Source: Stakelama sediminis (GTDB taxonomy: Bacteria > Pseudomonadota > Alphaproteobacteria > Sphingomonadales > Sphingomonadaceae). From it: a stretch of 64,000 nt of DNA. The notes below the pieces were generated by a model that saw nothing but the letters and a program-made list of their open reading frames with translations, was not told where the DNA came from and made no database searches. Position numbers and translations under genes: made by a program. Positions 9,683 through 19,140 of the stretch are shown one piece after another (position 1 is the first letter of the stretch; the number at the start of each line of letters is the position of its first letter). The stretch is from NCBI RefSeq assembly GCF_014199335.1, contig NZ_JACIJI010000001.1:434001-498000 (forward strand). The letters are read 5' to 3'.

Positions 9683-10258
9683 ATGCAGCTTTGGGCAGGA
9701 CTGGGTAATCCGGGGCCGCGACATGCGATGCAGCGGCATAATGTCGGCTTCATGGCGGTCGATGCCATTGCCGAAGTGCATGATTTTTCCCCCGCGAAAA
9801 AGCAATTTCAGGGCTGGACTCAGGAAGGGCGCATCGGCAGCGAAAAGATCGTGCTGCTGAAACCCGCCACCTTTATGAACGACAGCGGGCGTTCAATCCG
9901 TGCGGCGCTGGATTTCTACAAGCTGGAAACAAGCGACGTCACCGTCTTTCACGACGAACTCGACCTCGCACCGTTCAAGGTGAAGGTGAAAACCGGCGGC
10001 GGGGCGGCCGGACATAATGGCCTGCGCTCGACCGATCAGCATATCGGGCAGGACTATCGCCGGGTTCGCATCGGCATCGGTCATCCGGGGCATAAGGACC
10101 GGGTGCACGGCTATGTGCTGGGCAATTATGCCAAGGCGGAGATCGAGGATCTGAGCGACCTGCTGGGTGCGATCGCGGCAGAGGCGGACTGGCTGGCGAA
10201 GAAGGACGATGTGCGCTTCATGAACGATGTCGCCTTGCGGATGCAGCCGCCCGCCTGA
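9683..10258 (+). CDS. pth: Peptidyl-tRNA hydrolase
   Basis: The enzyme cleaves the ester bond of peptidyl-tRNAs released from stalled ribosomes, recycling tRNA. It shows LWAGLGNPGPRH with the catalytic His in RHNVGF (residue 19). KPATFMNDSG, FHDELDL (catalytic Asp) and GGGAAGHNGLRS follow, all diagnostic of bacterial Pth. At 191 residues it is normal in length. The start ATG follows GAAGGAAAGGCGACA. It lies downstream of rplY with a terminator between, and converges on the AsmA-family gene with a 9-bp gap. Confidence 0.97.
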   Translation: MQLWAGLGNPGPRHAMQRHNVGFMAVDAIAEVHDFSPAKKQFQGWTQEGRIGSEKIVLLKPATFMNDSGRSIRAALDFYKLETSDVTVFHDELDLAPFKVKVKTGGGAAGHNGLRSTDQHIGQDYRRVRIGIGHPGHKDRVHGYVLGNYAKAEIEDLSDLLGAIAAEADWLAKKDDVRFMNDVALRMQPPA

Positions 10259-10267
10259 TCCAGAAGG

Positions 10268-12115
10268 TCAGTCGCGCCCGATGGCGAGACGGCTGAGCGC
10301 TGCGCAATCGGCGTCGGACGCATAGGGATCGTCGCTACCGAAAATCGCCTTGCCGACGGCTTTCAGAATATTGCCGAACGACTTGGTCTTGTGCGGCACG
10401 ACGATTTGCGGATTACGGATCGTGCCATTGAACTGCACCAGTCCCGGCACGCGCAACACACCCTTGTCCTTGGGCGCACCTGCCAGCCGGACGTTGATCT
10501 GCTCCGTCGGAAAGCGCACCGCCCCCGATCCGCGCGACTGGCTGATCCCGGTGTCGATCACCAGCGGATCGACCGTACCCAGCCCATTATGCATCTTCAG
10601 CCGCACCGCCGCGCATCGCAATGCCGACCGGTCATCATCGCCCGTCAGAATCTTCTTGCCGATATCGAAACCGATCAGCGCGGCAATCTTGGTGGGCATC
10701 GATCCCGATCGCGCAACCGCACCGATACTGCCATCGGCATTGCCCACCGCTTCCCGAATCGTGCTGCCCGTACCGGTCAGGCGGATACGCGCCTGCACGC
10801 TGCCGTCCACGTCCTTCGCTTCTCCGCCCGCCAGTTCGGTGATCGTGCCGTTGGTCAGATAGAGGTTAAGCGTGACCTTCGGCTTGGGCGGTCCACCACG
10901 CTGATCCACCACCACCTTGCCGGTAATGTCGCCGTGTTTCAGCCCGATATGCAGCGGTTCGACCGTCAGGATACGATGGTCAAGCGACAGAACGCCGCGA
11001 ATGCTGGTCAATGCCGAGGAACCGTCGGAAGAGACAAGCCGGTCGACATCAAAAGCGATGCGTCCGTCGGTTTTGCCCATCTTCGTCATATTGACGCGGG
11101 TATCGGGCACCAGCTTCGCGCCATTTGCCTGCTTCAATGCCTGTGCCTTCGCCAGTCCCGCATCGCTGGCCAGATCGTCGAAATTCAACCGGGTGAAATG
11201 CACGTCGCCGTCCAGTTCGGTACGCCCGCTCACCTTGCGCGCGGTGACCTTGCCGGAAAGCGGGCTGTTGCCGATCTTCCCGGTCAGCTTTTCGACGATC
11301 CAGCGATCGGGCTGTCGCTCGACATCGGCATTCAGATCGACCGGTTGCGTACCGAACAGCCCTGCCTCGATTACCCGGTCGACACGCTTCAGATTGTCGG
11401 CACGCGCGCGCATGTGAAATCGCATATCGTCGATTTTCAGCGGCCCGGCCATGCTGCCATGCGCGTGCAGATTGAGCAACTCGCCGGTCATCCGCGCGTC
11501 GAACGGCCAACGCTGCCCCGACCGCATAGCGCCGCCACGTGCAGAAACGTGCACATCGGCGCCGTTGACCTGCCCCTGTCCCTCTGCAAGCAGTCCCTTA
11601 TCCGGATCAATGGCCACCGCGATAAGGAATTGCCGCTTCTGTTTGGCGTCGCGATAGCGAATGACCGCATCCCGCACGGCCACACCGGCCATGTCCGCCA
11701 GACCGCCTCCCGATGACTGGTCCGACCAGTTCTCCCGGCCCTGTGCATTGCGCACAAGATCGAGCCGCACACCCTGTGCCGACACCAGTTCGGCATGGAA
11801 ATCACCGACCAGAAACGACAGCGGATGCACCCGCACGCGCAGGTGCCGGATGGTCGCCAGCATCCCCTTGCCTACCCAGCCCGGCTGCGCCACGCGCACA
11901 TCGGTCAGGTCTACGACGGGGCTGAACGAAAACACCTGCTCCCGATGGATGGAGGCGATCCGGGCGGGGCTATTGAAAGACCGGCTCAGCGTATTTTCGA
12001 TCTCACCCCTGAATCGTCCGAAGGGAAACATCGCCACGCCGAGCAGGATCAACAGGACCAGTCCTGCTACCGCGATAGCCAATGCACGCACGCGGCGGGA
12101 CTGAAACACTGCCAT
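10268..12115 (-). CDS. AsmA family protein
   Basis: A single N-terminal membrane segment (ALAIAVAGLVLLILLGVAMF, about residues 11-30) is followed by a large periplasmic region. The AsmA pattern is visible: FRGEIENTLSRSF and the family's FSFSPVVDLTDVRVAQPGW near the start, and the LDGRIALTV-like repetitive beta region in the second half (LTGTGSTIREAVGNADGS). AsmA-like proteins are bridge-like lipid-transfer or outer-membrane-biogenesis factors; which lipid this one handles cannot be told. At 615 residues it has the usual length. It stands alone on its strand, with VOC upstream by 52 bp. Confidence 0.85.
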   Translation of the reverse strand: MAVFQSRRVRALAIAVAGLVLLILLGVAMFPFGRFRGEIENTLSRSFNSPARIASIHREQVFSFSPVVDLTDVRVAQPGWVGKGMLATIRHLRVRVHPLSFLVGDFHAELVSAQGVRLDLVRNAQGRENWSDQSSGGGLADMAGVAVRDAVIRYRDAKQKRQFLIAVAIDPDKGLLAEGQGQVNGADVHVSARGGAMRSGQRWPFDARMTGELLNLHAHGSMAGPLKIDDMRFHMRARADNLKRVDRVIEAGLFGTQPVDLNADVERQPDRWIVEKLTGKIGNSPLSGKVTARKVSGRTELDGDVHFTRLNFDDLASDAGLAKAQALKQANGAKLVPDTRVNMTKMGKTDGRIAFDVDRLVSSDGSSALTSIRGVLSLDHRILTVEPLHIGLKHGDITGKVVVDQRGGPPKPKVTLNLYLTNGTITELAGGEAKDVDGSVQARIRLTGTGSTIREAVGNADGSIGAVARSGSMPTKIAALIGFDIGKKILTGDDDRSALRCAAVRLKMHNGLGTVDPLVIDTGISQSRGSGAVRFPTEQINVRLAGAPKDKGVLRVPGLVQFNGTIRNPQIVVPHKTKSFGNILKAVGKAIFGSDDPYASDADCAALSRLAIGRD

Positions 12116-12166
12116 CCTGAATGGACGACCCGACGCGACGAAGGTTCCGCCAAAATGCTTTCGCTG

Positions 12167-12553
12167 TCAGTTTTCTGCGGGGGCCTCCCACAATTCGATC
12201 GGATTCCCCTCCGGATCATGGATGCGCGCGAAACGGCCGGTTTCGGGACTGTCCCATTCCTCACGGGTTTCAATGACGATACCGGCGGCGTTTAGCTGTT
12301 CCAGCAGCCCGTCCATATCCTCGACCCGCAGGTTGAGCATGAATGCCTTGTCGGTGGCGAAATAGCCGCTGTCGGATGGGAATGGTGCAAACACGACCGG
12401 GCCGCCCTGCGCCATCCAGCACCATTCATTGACGTCGCCCGCGCCTTCCGCGACGCAGCCCGCGCCGACACCCAGATGGTCCTGATACCATTGCGATAAT
12501 GTTTCAGGATCGTTTGCACGAAAGAACAATCCGCCGATGCCGAGAACACCCAT
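12167..12553 (-). CDS. VOC family protein (glyoxalase/bleomycin-resistance fold)
   Basis: This is a single VOC domain of 128 residues: GIGGLFFRANDPETLSQWYQDHLG at the N-terminus, and RIHDPEGNPIELWE with the C-terminal metal-ligand Glu. The second half of the pseudo-repeat (FMLNLRVEDMDGLLEQL) is intact. I chose the ATG at 12553 because GAGGGGAAAGG lies just upstream; a longer frame adds 13 residues without conservation. The substrate is unknown. It is divergent from the antiporter gene across 95 bp. Confidence 0.85.
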   Translation of the reverse strand: MGVLGIGGLFFRANDPETLSQWYQDHLGVGAGCVAEGAGDVNEWCWMAQGGPVVFAPFPSDSGYFATDKAFMLNLRVEDMDGLLEQLNAAGIVIETREEWDSPETGRFARIHDPEGNPIELWEAPAEN

Positions 12554-12648
12554 TGCCTTTCCCCTCGTCCATCCCCAGTCTTGGTCGGGCATAATAACCG
12601 CAAAGGCTTGTCGCGCCTAATGGCCATTTTCGTGACCCGACGACACGC

Positions 12649-14535
12649 ATGATCGATTCGCTTCTCGTCAAACTGGCGCTGATCGGCGTGATCGGCATTG
12701 GTGCGCAGTGGATCGCCTGGCGTACCGGGCGACCGGCGATTGCGCTGATGCTGGTCGCAGGTATTCTGGCGGGGCCGGTGTTTCAGATTATCGTGCCCGA
12801 ACGCGACCTTGGCCATTTGCAGGAACCGATCATCAAACTGGCGGTCGCCGTCATCCTGTTCGAAGGCGGGTTGAGCCTGAATTTCAAGGATTTGCGCCAC
12901 GCCGGATGGCCCGTTCTGCGCCTTGTCATCTTCGGCGTACCGATCGGCTGGGCGCTCGGCGCATTGGCGGCGCGATACGGCGCCGGGCTGGGCTGGGAAG
13001 TCTCCCTGTTGTTCGGCGGCATATTGGTGGTGACGGGCCCGACCGTCATCGGCCCGATGCTGCGTACCCTGCGCCTGCCCCCGCGGGTCAGCGACACGCT
13101 GCGCTGGGAAGGCATCGTCAACGACCCCATCGGCGCGCTGCTCGCGGTCGCGATCTTCGGCTATATCACCTATCTCGGCCCGGACACCGGCATCGGGCCG
13201 GTCGCCTTCGACATCGGCATTGCAACCGTAGCGGCGGGCGTGATCGGCGTGGCGCTGGGCTTTGCCGTCACCTGGCTGTTTCCGCGTGGTTATGTGCCCG
13301 AATTCCTGAAATCCCCGGTGCTGCTGATTACGGTAATCGCCGGCTTCGTTGTTGCCGATATCATCAAGCATGAAACCGGCCTCGTCACCGTCACGCTGAT
13401 GGGCGTGGTGATGGCCAACCGCCCGATCCACTCCACGCATCTGCTGCGCCGGTTCAAGGAGGATCTGACCGTCCTGCTGATCTCCGGCGTGTTCGTCATC
13501 CTGTCGGCGTCGCTCGACTGGCATACGCTGGAGGCGTTCCGCGCACGCTTCGTGATCTTCCTCATCCTGCTGCTGTTCGTGGTCCGCCCGGTGACGGTGC
13601 TGGTCAGCCTGCTGGGGTCGAGCATGCCCTGGCGTGAGCGGTTGTTCATCGCCTGGATCGCGCCGCGCGGTATCGTCGCGGTGGCGATCACCGGCCTGTT
13701 CGCGATCCGGCTTAGCCAGTATGGCATTCCCGACGCCGATGCGCTGGTACCGCTGAGTTTCGGTGTCGTCATCGTCACCATTCTCGCGCACGGTTTTTCC
13801 GCCAAATGGGTATCGAAACGGCTGGGCATCGACCGCGGCAAGGGCGAAGGCGTGCTGATCGTCGGTGCAAACGACTGGACGACCGCGCTGGGCGTCTATC
13901 TGAAGGATATGGGCTACCCCGTCACGATCGCCGACACCTCCACCTATGCGTTGCGGCGGCCGCGGCGACAGGAACTGGCGGTCTATCGCGGCGATATTCT
14001 CGACGAGGTGACGCAGGATCATATCGACATGGGCCAGTTTCAGCAGATGCTCGCCGCTTCCGACAACGATGCCTATAACGCGCTGGTCTGCGCCGATCTC
14101 GGCCCCGAAATGGGATTCGAACGGATGATCCAGACGGCACCGGGAGAGGTGCGGCGCGGCGGTGTGCCCTCACGCGGGCGCGTATTGCTGGAAAGCCGCC
14201 GCTCCATCGACGACCTGCAACGCCTGATGTCGGAAGGCTGGAGTTTCGGGCGCACGCGCATCACTGAGAAATTCAGCTTTTCCGACTATCGCGAGCGGTT
14301 GCCGGAAGGAGGCGAGCCGGTGGCGGTACGCCGAGAGGATGGGGAACTGGAATTCTTTTCCGCCGGACAAAAGCCCTTTGTCGAGGAAGATGATCAGATC
14401 ATCAGCTTTCTGCCACCCGAACCCGAAGCGGAGAAGGCCGCCCGCAACGAAGCGCGCGCCAGCGAGGCTAAAGCCGCGAAGGCAACCGCCGATGCCAGGG
14501 CGGAACAGGAAGAACGAGACACGGAACAACAATAA
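12649..14535 (+). CDS. CPA1-family Na+(K+)/H+ antiporter with C-terminal RCK-like domain
   Basis: Residues 1-395 form about 12 membrane segments of a NhaP/CPA1 exchanger. The AVILFEGGLSL signature and the ion-binding Asn-Asp pair in WEGIVNDPIGALL are both visible. Residues about 400-525 (GVLIVGANDWTTALGVYLKD...) form a Rossmann-like TrkA-N/RCK domain with a GANDW nucleotide loop; a TrkA-C-like stretch follows. The last 40 residues are a charged Ala/Glu/Lys tail, probably a coiled coil. It exchanges monovalent cations for protons across the inner membrane, with likely nucleotide or ligand gating. At 628 residues this is the long form. It is convergent with glnD. Confidence 0.9.
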   Translation: MIDSLLVKLALIGVIGIGAQWIAWRTGRPAIALMLVAGILAGPVFQIIVPERDLGHLQEPIIKLAVAVILFEGGLSLNFKDLRHAGWPVLRLVIFGVPIGWALGALAARYGAGLGWEVSLLFGGILVVTGPTVIGPMLRTLRLPPRVSDTLRWEGIVNDPIGALLAVAIFGYITYLGPDTGIGPVAFDIGIATVAAGVIGVALGFAVTWLFPRGYVPEFLKSPVLLITVIAGFVVADIIKHETGLVTVTLMGVVMANRPIHSTHLLRRFKEDLTVLLISGVFVILSASLDWHTLEAFRARFVIFLILLLFVVRPVTVLVSLLGSSMPWRERLFIAWIAPRGIVAVAITGLFAIRLSQYGIPDADALVPLSFGVVIVTILAHGFSAKWVSKRLGIDRGKGEGVLIVGANDWTTALGVYLKDMGYPVTIADTSTYALRRPRRQELAVYRGDILDEVTQDHIDMGQFQQMLAASDNDAYNALVCADLGPEMGFERMIQTAPGEVRRGGVPSRGRVLLESRRSIDDLQRLMSEGWSFGRTRITEKFSFSDYRERLPEGGEPVAVRREDGELEFFSAGQKPFVEEDDQIISFLPPEPEAEKAARNEARASEAKAAKATADARAEQEERDTEQQ

Positions 14536-14546
14536 CGCTGCGCAAG

Positions 14547-17294
14547 TTACGCCGCTGCCTGCACATCCGGCTTATCGGCAGCCTTGGCCAGACGCCGCTC
14601 CAACGCCTTCAACCGCCCGCTATTGACGATCTTGTCGTTCAGCAGGTCGGTGACGTAAAAAGTATCGACCGCGCGTTCGCCATAGGTGGCGATGTGCGCC
14701 GAATGCAGCGTCACCTTCGATTCGAACAGTGCCTGCGCCAGCGCATTGAGCAGCGCCGGACGATCGCGGGCATTGACCTCGATCACCGTGAACCGGTTCG
14801 AGGCGCGATTGTCGATCAGGACGTTGGCGGTAATGTCGAACGCCTCGGCACGCAGCCGCGGCAGGGGCTTGCGGCGCAGTCGCTCCGTCATCTTTGCCCG
14901 GTTGGTCAGCGCTTCGGTAATCGCCTGTTTCAGACGCTCCAGTTGCCCGGCATCGTCGAACGTGCCGCCCAGCGGGTCCTGCACCAGAAAATTGTCCAGC
15001 GCCCTGCCCTCACGTGTCGTGTGGATACGCGCGTCGATGATGTTGCCGCCCGCCGCATGGATCGCGCCGGCGATGCGATAGAACAGGCCGGGATGGTCGG
15101 CCGCCGCCACCGTTACCAGCGTGGCGTCATTATCGTCCTGCACCACTGCGTCGATGGCCAGAGGCGCGTCTTCGGCGGCATCCAGCATCCGGATATTGCC
15201 TGCGATCACCTCGACATCCTCGGCAATCCAGTAGCTGTCGGGCAGCACCCGGCACCAGTGACGCAGGCGGTCGCCATCCAGACCGAGCAACGCGCCCAGT
15301 TCCTCCTGCTTGGCAGCGATCCGCTCGCCGCGTCCCTTTTGCTTGTGGCCGAGGCGCAGCACCTCTTCGGCCGATTCGTATAGCGTGCCGAGCAACTGCC
15401 GTTTCCAGCCGTTCCACACGCCGGGACCCACCGCCCGGATATCGACGATGGTCAGCACCAGCAGCATCATCAGCCGCTGCGGGCTTTGCACCTGTTCGGC
15501 GAAATCCAGGATCGTCTTGAAATCGGCCAGATCGCGCTTGAACGCGGTCGCCGACATCAGCAGGTGATAGCGCACCAGCCAGGCGACGGTTTCGGTCTCT
15601 GCGGCCGTGAGGCCAAGTCGCGGGCACAGCCGCTCCGCCACCTCCGCCCCCAGAACCGAGTGATCGCCGCCACGCCCCTTGGCGATATCGTGCAACAATA
15701 CCGCGACATAGAGCGCGCGGCGCTGCACGATCTTGTCGAACAACCCGCTGGCGAGCGGATGGTCCTCCTTCAATTCGCCGCGTTCGATCCTGCTGAGCAG
15801 CCCGATGGCACGGATCGTATGCTCATCCACCGTATAATGGTGGTACATGTCGAACTGCATCTGCGCGACGACGCGGCCGAAATCAGGCATGAACCGGCCG
15901 AACACACCCGCTTCGTTCATCCAGCGCAACACGGTTTCGGGGTCGTTCTTCGATGCGAGGATATCGAGAAACAGCGCATTGGCGCGTTTGTTGTCCCGCA
16001 CATCGTCGACCAGCTTGGCATCGCGGGAAGCAGCGCGCATCGCCAGGGGGTGAATTTCCAGCCCGTGCTGTTCCGCCAGCGCAAAGATTTCGATCAGCCG
16101 AATGGGCTTTTGCGCGAAATAATCGTCCGATGGGAGCGCAAGTCGCCCACGATCGAGCACAAACCCTTTCAGCTTGCGGGGCTTTCGGCGCAGACGCGGC
16201 AGGCCGAACCGCCGCCCGCGCGCCGCATATTTCTCGTCGAGATGCGCCAGAAAGATACCGGTCAGATCGCCGACACGCTTCGCCTGCAGGAAATAGAACT
16301 GCATGAACCGCTCGACCTTCGACTTGCCGGGCCGGTCAGCATAGCGCATCCGCTCGGCAATCTCGCGCTGGACGTCAAAGGTCAGCCGTTCCTCGGCACG
16401 CCCGGTAATCAGGTGCAGGTGGCAGCGCACCGCCCAGAGGAAATTTTCCGCGCGGTTGAACTGGCGATATTCGTGTGCGTCGAACAGCCCGGTTTCCACC
16501 AGATCGGCGGCACGGCGGACATTATAAGCATATTTGCCGATCCAGAAGAGCGTCTGCAGGTCGCGCAGCCCCCCCTTGCCCTCTTTCACATTGGGTTCGA
16601 CGACATAGCGGCTGTCGCCCATCTTCTGGTGCCGTACCTCGCGCTCCTCCAGCTTGTCGGCGATGAACTGACGCGCGGTGTCGGCCTGTACATCGGTGCG
16701 AAAACGATGCGCCGCCTCGTCATACAGCTCGGTATCGCCCCAGACATAGCGCGCTTCCAGCAGCGCGGTGCGGATCGTGACATCCGATTTCGCCTGACGC
16801 ACCATTTCATCCAGCGAGCGTGAGGAATGGCCGATCTTCAGCCCCAGATCCCACAGCGCATAGAGCATGGATTCGATGACCTGTTCGGACCATGCAGTCT
16901 GCTTCCACGGGGTCAGAAAGCCGATATCGACATCCGAATGCGGCGCCATCTCTCCCCGGCCATAACCACCGACCGCGATCAGCGTCATCCGTTCGGCGGC
17001 GGTCGGGTTGTTGTTGGGATACAGCCGTTGCAGCGTGAAATCCCATAACAGGCGCAGAATCTGGTCGATCAGGAACGCCCCCGACGCGGCGGTGGACAGC
17101 CCCGCCGACGGATGTTCCATGAACCGTCGCTCGATCTCCGCCCTGCCCTCGGCCAGCGCCTTTTTCAGGATCGCGGTCGCCGCCTGACGCAATTCGGCTG
17201 ACGGAGCTTCGGGCAGCGCCGTCAGTTGATCGCTCAATGCGCGACGATCGATAATCCCCCTGCGCCGGGGAATCGCATTGATCCGGTCCGACAT
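14547..17294 (-). CDS. glnD: Bifunctional PII uridylyltransferase/uridylyl-removing enzyme
   Basis: This is the nitrogen sensor that uridylylates PII proteins when glutamine is low and deuridylylates them when it is high. The nucleotidyltransferase motif GGYGRGEMAPHSDVDIGFL lies near residue 105. The HD domain has AVLLHDIAKGRGGDHSVLG near 480, and two C-terminal ACT domains cover about 720-905. The start is uncertain: ATG at 17294 (MSDRINAIPRRRG) fits the family, while a GTG 12 codons upstream (17330) lies 9 bp after grpE. Neither has a clear ribosome binding site. It is the last gene of an hrcA-grpE-glnD run. Confidence 0.95.
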   Translation of the reverse strand: MSDRINAIPRRRGIIDRRALSDQLTALPEAPSAELRQAATAILKKALAEGRAEIERRFMEHPSAGLSTAASGAFLIDQILRLLWDFTLQRLYPNNNPTAAERMTLIAVGGYGRGEMAPHSDVDIGFLTPWKQTAWSEQVIESMLYALWDLGLKIGHSSRSLDEMVRQAKSDVTIRTALLEARYVWGDTELYDEAAHRFRTDVQADTARQFIADKLEEREVRHQKMGDSRYVVEPNVKEGKGGLRDLQTLFWIGKYAYNVRRAADLVETGLFDAHEYRQFNRAENFLWAVRCHLHLITGRAEERLTFDVQREIAERMRYADRPGKSKVERFMQFYFLQAKRVGDLTGIFLAHLDEKYAARGRRFGLPRLRRKPRKLKGFVLDRGRLALPSDDYFAQKPIRLIEIFALAEQHGLEIHPLAMRAASRDAKLVDDVRDNKRANALFLDILASKNDPETVLRWMNEAGVFGRFMPDFGRVVAQMQFDMYHHYTVDEHTIRAIGLLSRIERGELKEDHPLASGLFDKIVQRRALYVAVLLHDIAKGRGGDHSVLGAEVAERLCPRLGLTAAETETVAWLVRYHLLMSATAFKRDLADFKTILDFAEQVQSPQRLMMLLVLTIVDIRAVGPGVWNGWKRQLLGTLYESAEEVLRLGHKQKGRGERIAAKQEELGALLGLDGDRLRHWCRVLPDSYWIAEDVEVIAGNIRMLDAAEDAPLAIDAVVQDDNDATLVTVAAADHPGLFYRIAGAIHAAGGNIIDARIHTTREGRALDNFLVQDPLGGTFDDAGQLERLKQAITEALTNRAKMTERLRRKPLPRLRAEAFDITANVLIDNRASNRFTVIEVNARDRPALLNALAQALFESKVTLHSAHIATYGERAVDTFYVTDLLNDKIVNSGRLKALERRLAKAADKPDVQAAA

Positions 17295-17339
17295 GGTCGC
17301 CGGTTTGGACAGGGACGGGTCGCGCCTCACCGGGATGGA

Positions 17340-17921
17340 TCAGGCTCCGTCGGGCTTTTTGGCGACGCCCACCAGCGCGGGACGCAACAGGCGGTCGTTC
17401 AGCATATAGCCGCTCTGGATTTCCTGCACGATCGTGCCGGGTTCGGCATCCGCACTCGGCACTTCCATCATCGCCTGATGCCGGTTGGGGTCGAGGGGCT
17501 GGCCCTGCGCCTCCACCTTGACGATGCCGTGACGGGTGAAGACGGTTTCCAGTTCGCGGCCCGTCGCCTCCAGCCCAGTAACCAGCCCCTTGAACTTCGC
17601 GTCCTCGCGCATGTCCTGCGGGATTGCGGACAGCGCGCGGATCAGGTTGTCGGACACCGACAGGATATCGCGCGCAAACTGCGTCACCGCATAGGCGCGT
17701 GCATCCGCCACTTCCTTTTCGGCGCGGCGGCGAACATTCTGCGTATCGGCGCGCGCATAGAGCACTTCCTGCTTCTGCGCTTCCAGATCGGAGCGCAGCC
17801 GCGCCAGCTCTTCGGCAACCGCATCATGCTCGGCCACTTCGGGGGCTTCGCTTGCGGTTTCCTCGCGCAGGGTTTCTGCCTCGTTCGTCGCTTGTCCGGC
17901 GATCTTGTCGTCTTCGTTCAT
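17340..17921 (-). CDS. grpE: Nucleotide exchange factor GrpE
   Basis: GrpE is the co-chaperone that releases ADP from DnaK. The acidic N-terminal tail leads into a long coiled coil (LARLRSDLEAQKQEVLYARADTQN, then RRRAEKEVADARAYAV). The C-terminal beta domain ends in the family motif GYMLNDRLLRPALVGVA. At 193 residues it is normal. It lies 32 bp after hrcA and 9-45 bp before glnD, depending on the glnD start. It is probably transcribed with hrcA, although no CIRCE operator was found upstream. Confidence 0.96.
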   Translation of the reverse strand: MNEDDKIAGQATNEAETLREETASEAPEVAEHDAVAEELARLRSDLEAQKQEVLYARADTQNVRRRAEKEVADARAYAVTQFARDILSVSDNLIRALSAIPQDMREDAKFKGLVTGLEATGRELETVFTRHGIVKVEAQGQPLDPNRHQAMMEVPSADAEPGTIVQEIQSGYMLNDRLLRPALVGVAKKPDGA

Positions 17922-17953
17922 GCTATTACCGTTCTTAGTGTCTGGAATTTCGT

Positions 17954-18997
17954 TCAGCCGAGCAGCCGCGCCACGGTTGTGGCGGTGAAGTCCACCATTG
18001 GCACAACCCGCGCATAGTTCAACCGTGTCGGACCGATTACCCCCACTACGCCGACCACCCGTCCGTCCATCGCGCGGACCGGCTGGGCGATCACGGAGGA
18101 GCCCGACAATGCAAATAGTTTGTTTTCCGATCCGATAAAGATGCGCGTCGCATCGCCTTCACGCGCACTGTCGAGCAGACGCGCGATCTCACGCTTGCCC
18201 TCCAGCTCGTCGAGCAACTGGCGCACACGGTCCAGATCGTCGGTCGCCGCCTCGTCGAGCAACCGCGCCTGCCCGCGCACGATCAGTACCGGTCGGTGTT
18301 CACCATCCTCGCTCCACATCGCAATACCGCGTTCGACCAATGTGCGTGCGGCACTATCCAGCGCAGCACGTTCGGCGGCGATTTCGCGTTCGATCCGGCT
18401 TCGTGCTTCGGCCAGGGTCACGCCGTTCAAACGCGCGGTCAGATAATTGCCCGCCTCGACCAGCGCTGATGGTCCCATGCCGGACGGCATGTCGACCACC
18501 CGGTTTTCGATCGACCCGTCATCGCCCACCAGCACGGCCAGCGCCTTATCCTGCGACAGCGGCACAAAACTGAACTGGCGCAGCACCGGCTCTCGCTTGG
18601 GCACCATCACCATGCCTGCACAAGCCGAAAGACCCGACAGCGCGGCGGTGGTGTTGGCCAGCGCCTCTTCGATCGACCCGGCCGCTCCTGCGCGCTGTTC
18701 GATCGCCGCGCGTTCCTCCGCACTCGGCTCCAGCGCCTGCATCATCCCGTCGACGAACAGGCGCAGCCCGACATCGGTCGGCATTCGCCCCGCACTGGTA
18801 TGCGGCGCGGCGAGCAGACCCATTTCCTCCAGATCCTGCATCACGTTGCGGATCGAGGCGGGCGAGAGATTGAGACCGGAAATCTTGGCGATCGTGCGCG
18901 ATCCCACCGGCTGCCCCGAATCGAGATAGGATTCGACCGTGATGCGAAACACATCGCGGGCGCGGTCAGTCAGTTCAAGGATCGGCGGAATGTTCAT
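17954..18997 (-). CDS. hrcA: Heat-inducible transcription repressor HrcA
   Basis: HrcA represses class I heat-shock genes (groESL, dnaK) by binding CIRCE and is itself maintained by GroEL. The winged-helix domain is at the N-terminus: SGQPVGSRTIAKISGLNLS then SPASIRNVMQDLEEMGLL, followed by PHTSAGRMPTDVGLRLFVD. The C-terminal GAF-like region ends with VGVVGVIGPTRLNYARVVP. The ATG at 18997 (MNIPPILELTDRARDVFR) gives the usual 347 residues; the longer frame would need a TTG. It is divergent from rph over 143 bp. Confidence 0.95.
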   Translation of the reverse strand: MNIPPILELTDRARDVFRITVESYLDSGQPVGSRTIAKISGLNLSPASIRNVMQDLEEMGLLAAPHTSAGRMPTDVGLRLFVDGMMQALEPSAEERAAIEQRAGAAGSIEEALANTTAALSGLSACAGMVMVPKREPVLRQFSFVPLSQDKALAVLVGDDGSIENRVVDMPSGMGPSALVEAGNYLTARLNGVTLAEARSRIEREIAAERAALDSAARTLVERGIAMWSEDGEHRPVLIVRGQARLLDEAATDDLDRVRQLLDELEGKREIARLLDSAREGDATRIFIGSENKLFALSGSSVIAQPVRAMDGRVVGVVGVIGPTRLNYARVVPMVDFTATTVARLLG

Positions 18998-19140
18998 CGC
19001 CGCCAATTTAGGTATCGTTACGCCATCGCTCAACGGCTTTGCTGTCCTTCCCCTTTAATCCTTCATGCAACATCGCTTGCCACTGGCGCGTTGGCGTTCA
19101 CGGCGTTAGGTGCCCGGTCAACACGAAGGAGAAAATCATC

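Noticed and set aside
12292..14022. Long minus-strand frame of 576 codons opposite the antiporter gene
   Set aside because: Low-complexity Gln/Arg/Asp/His content without motifs; the + strand encodes a full CPA1 antiporter.
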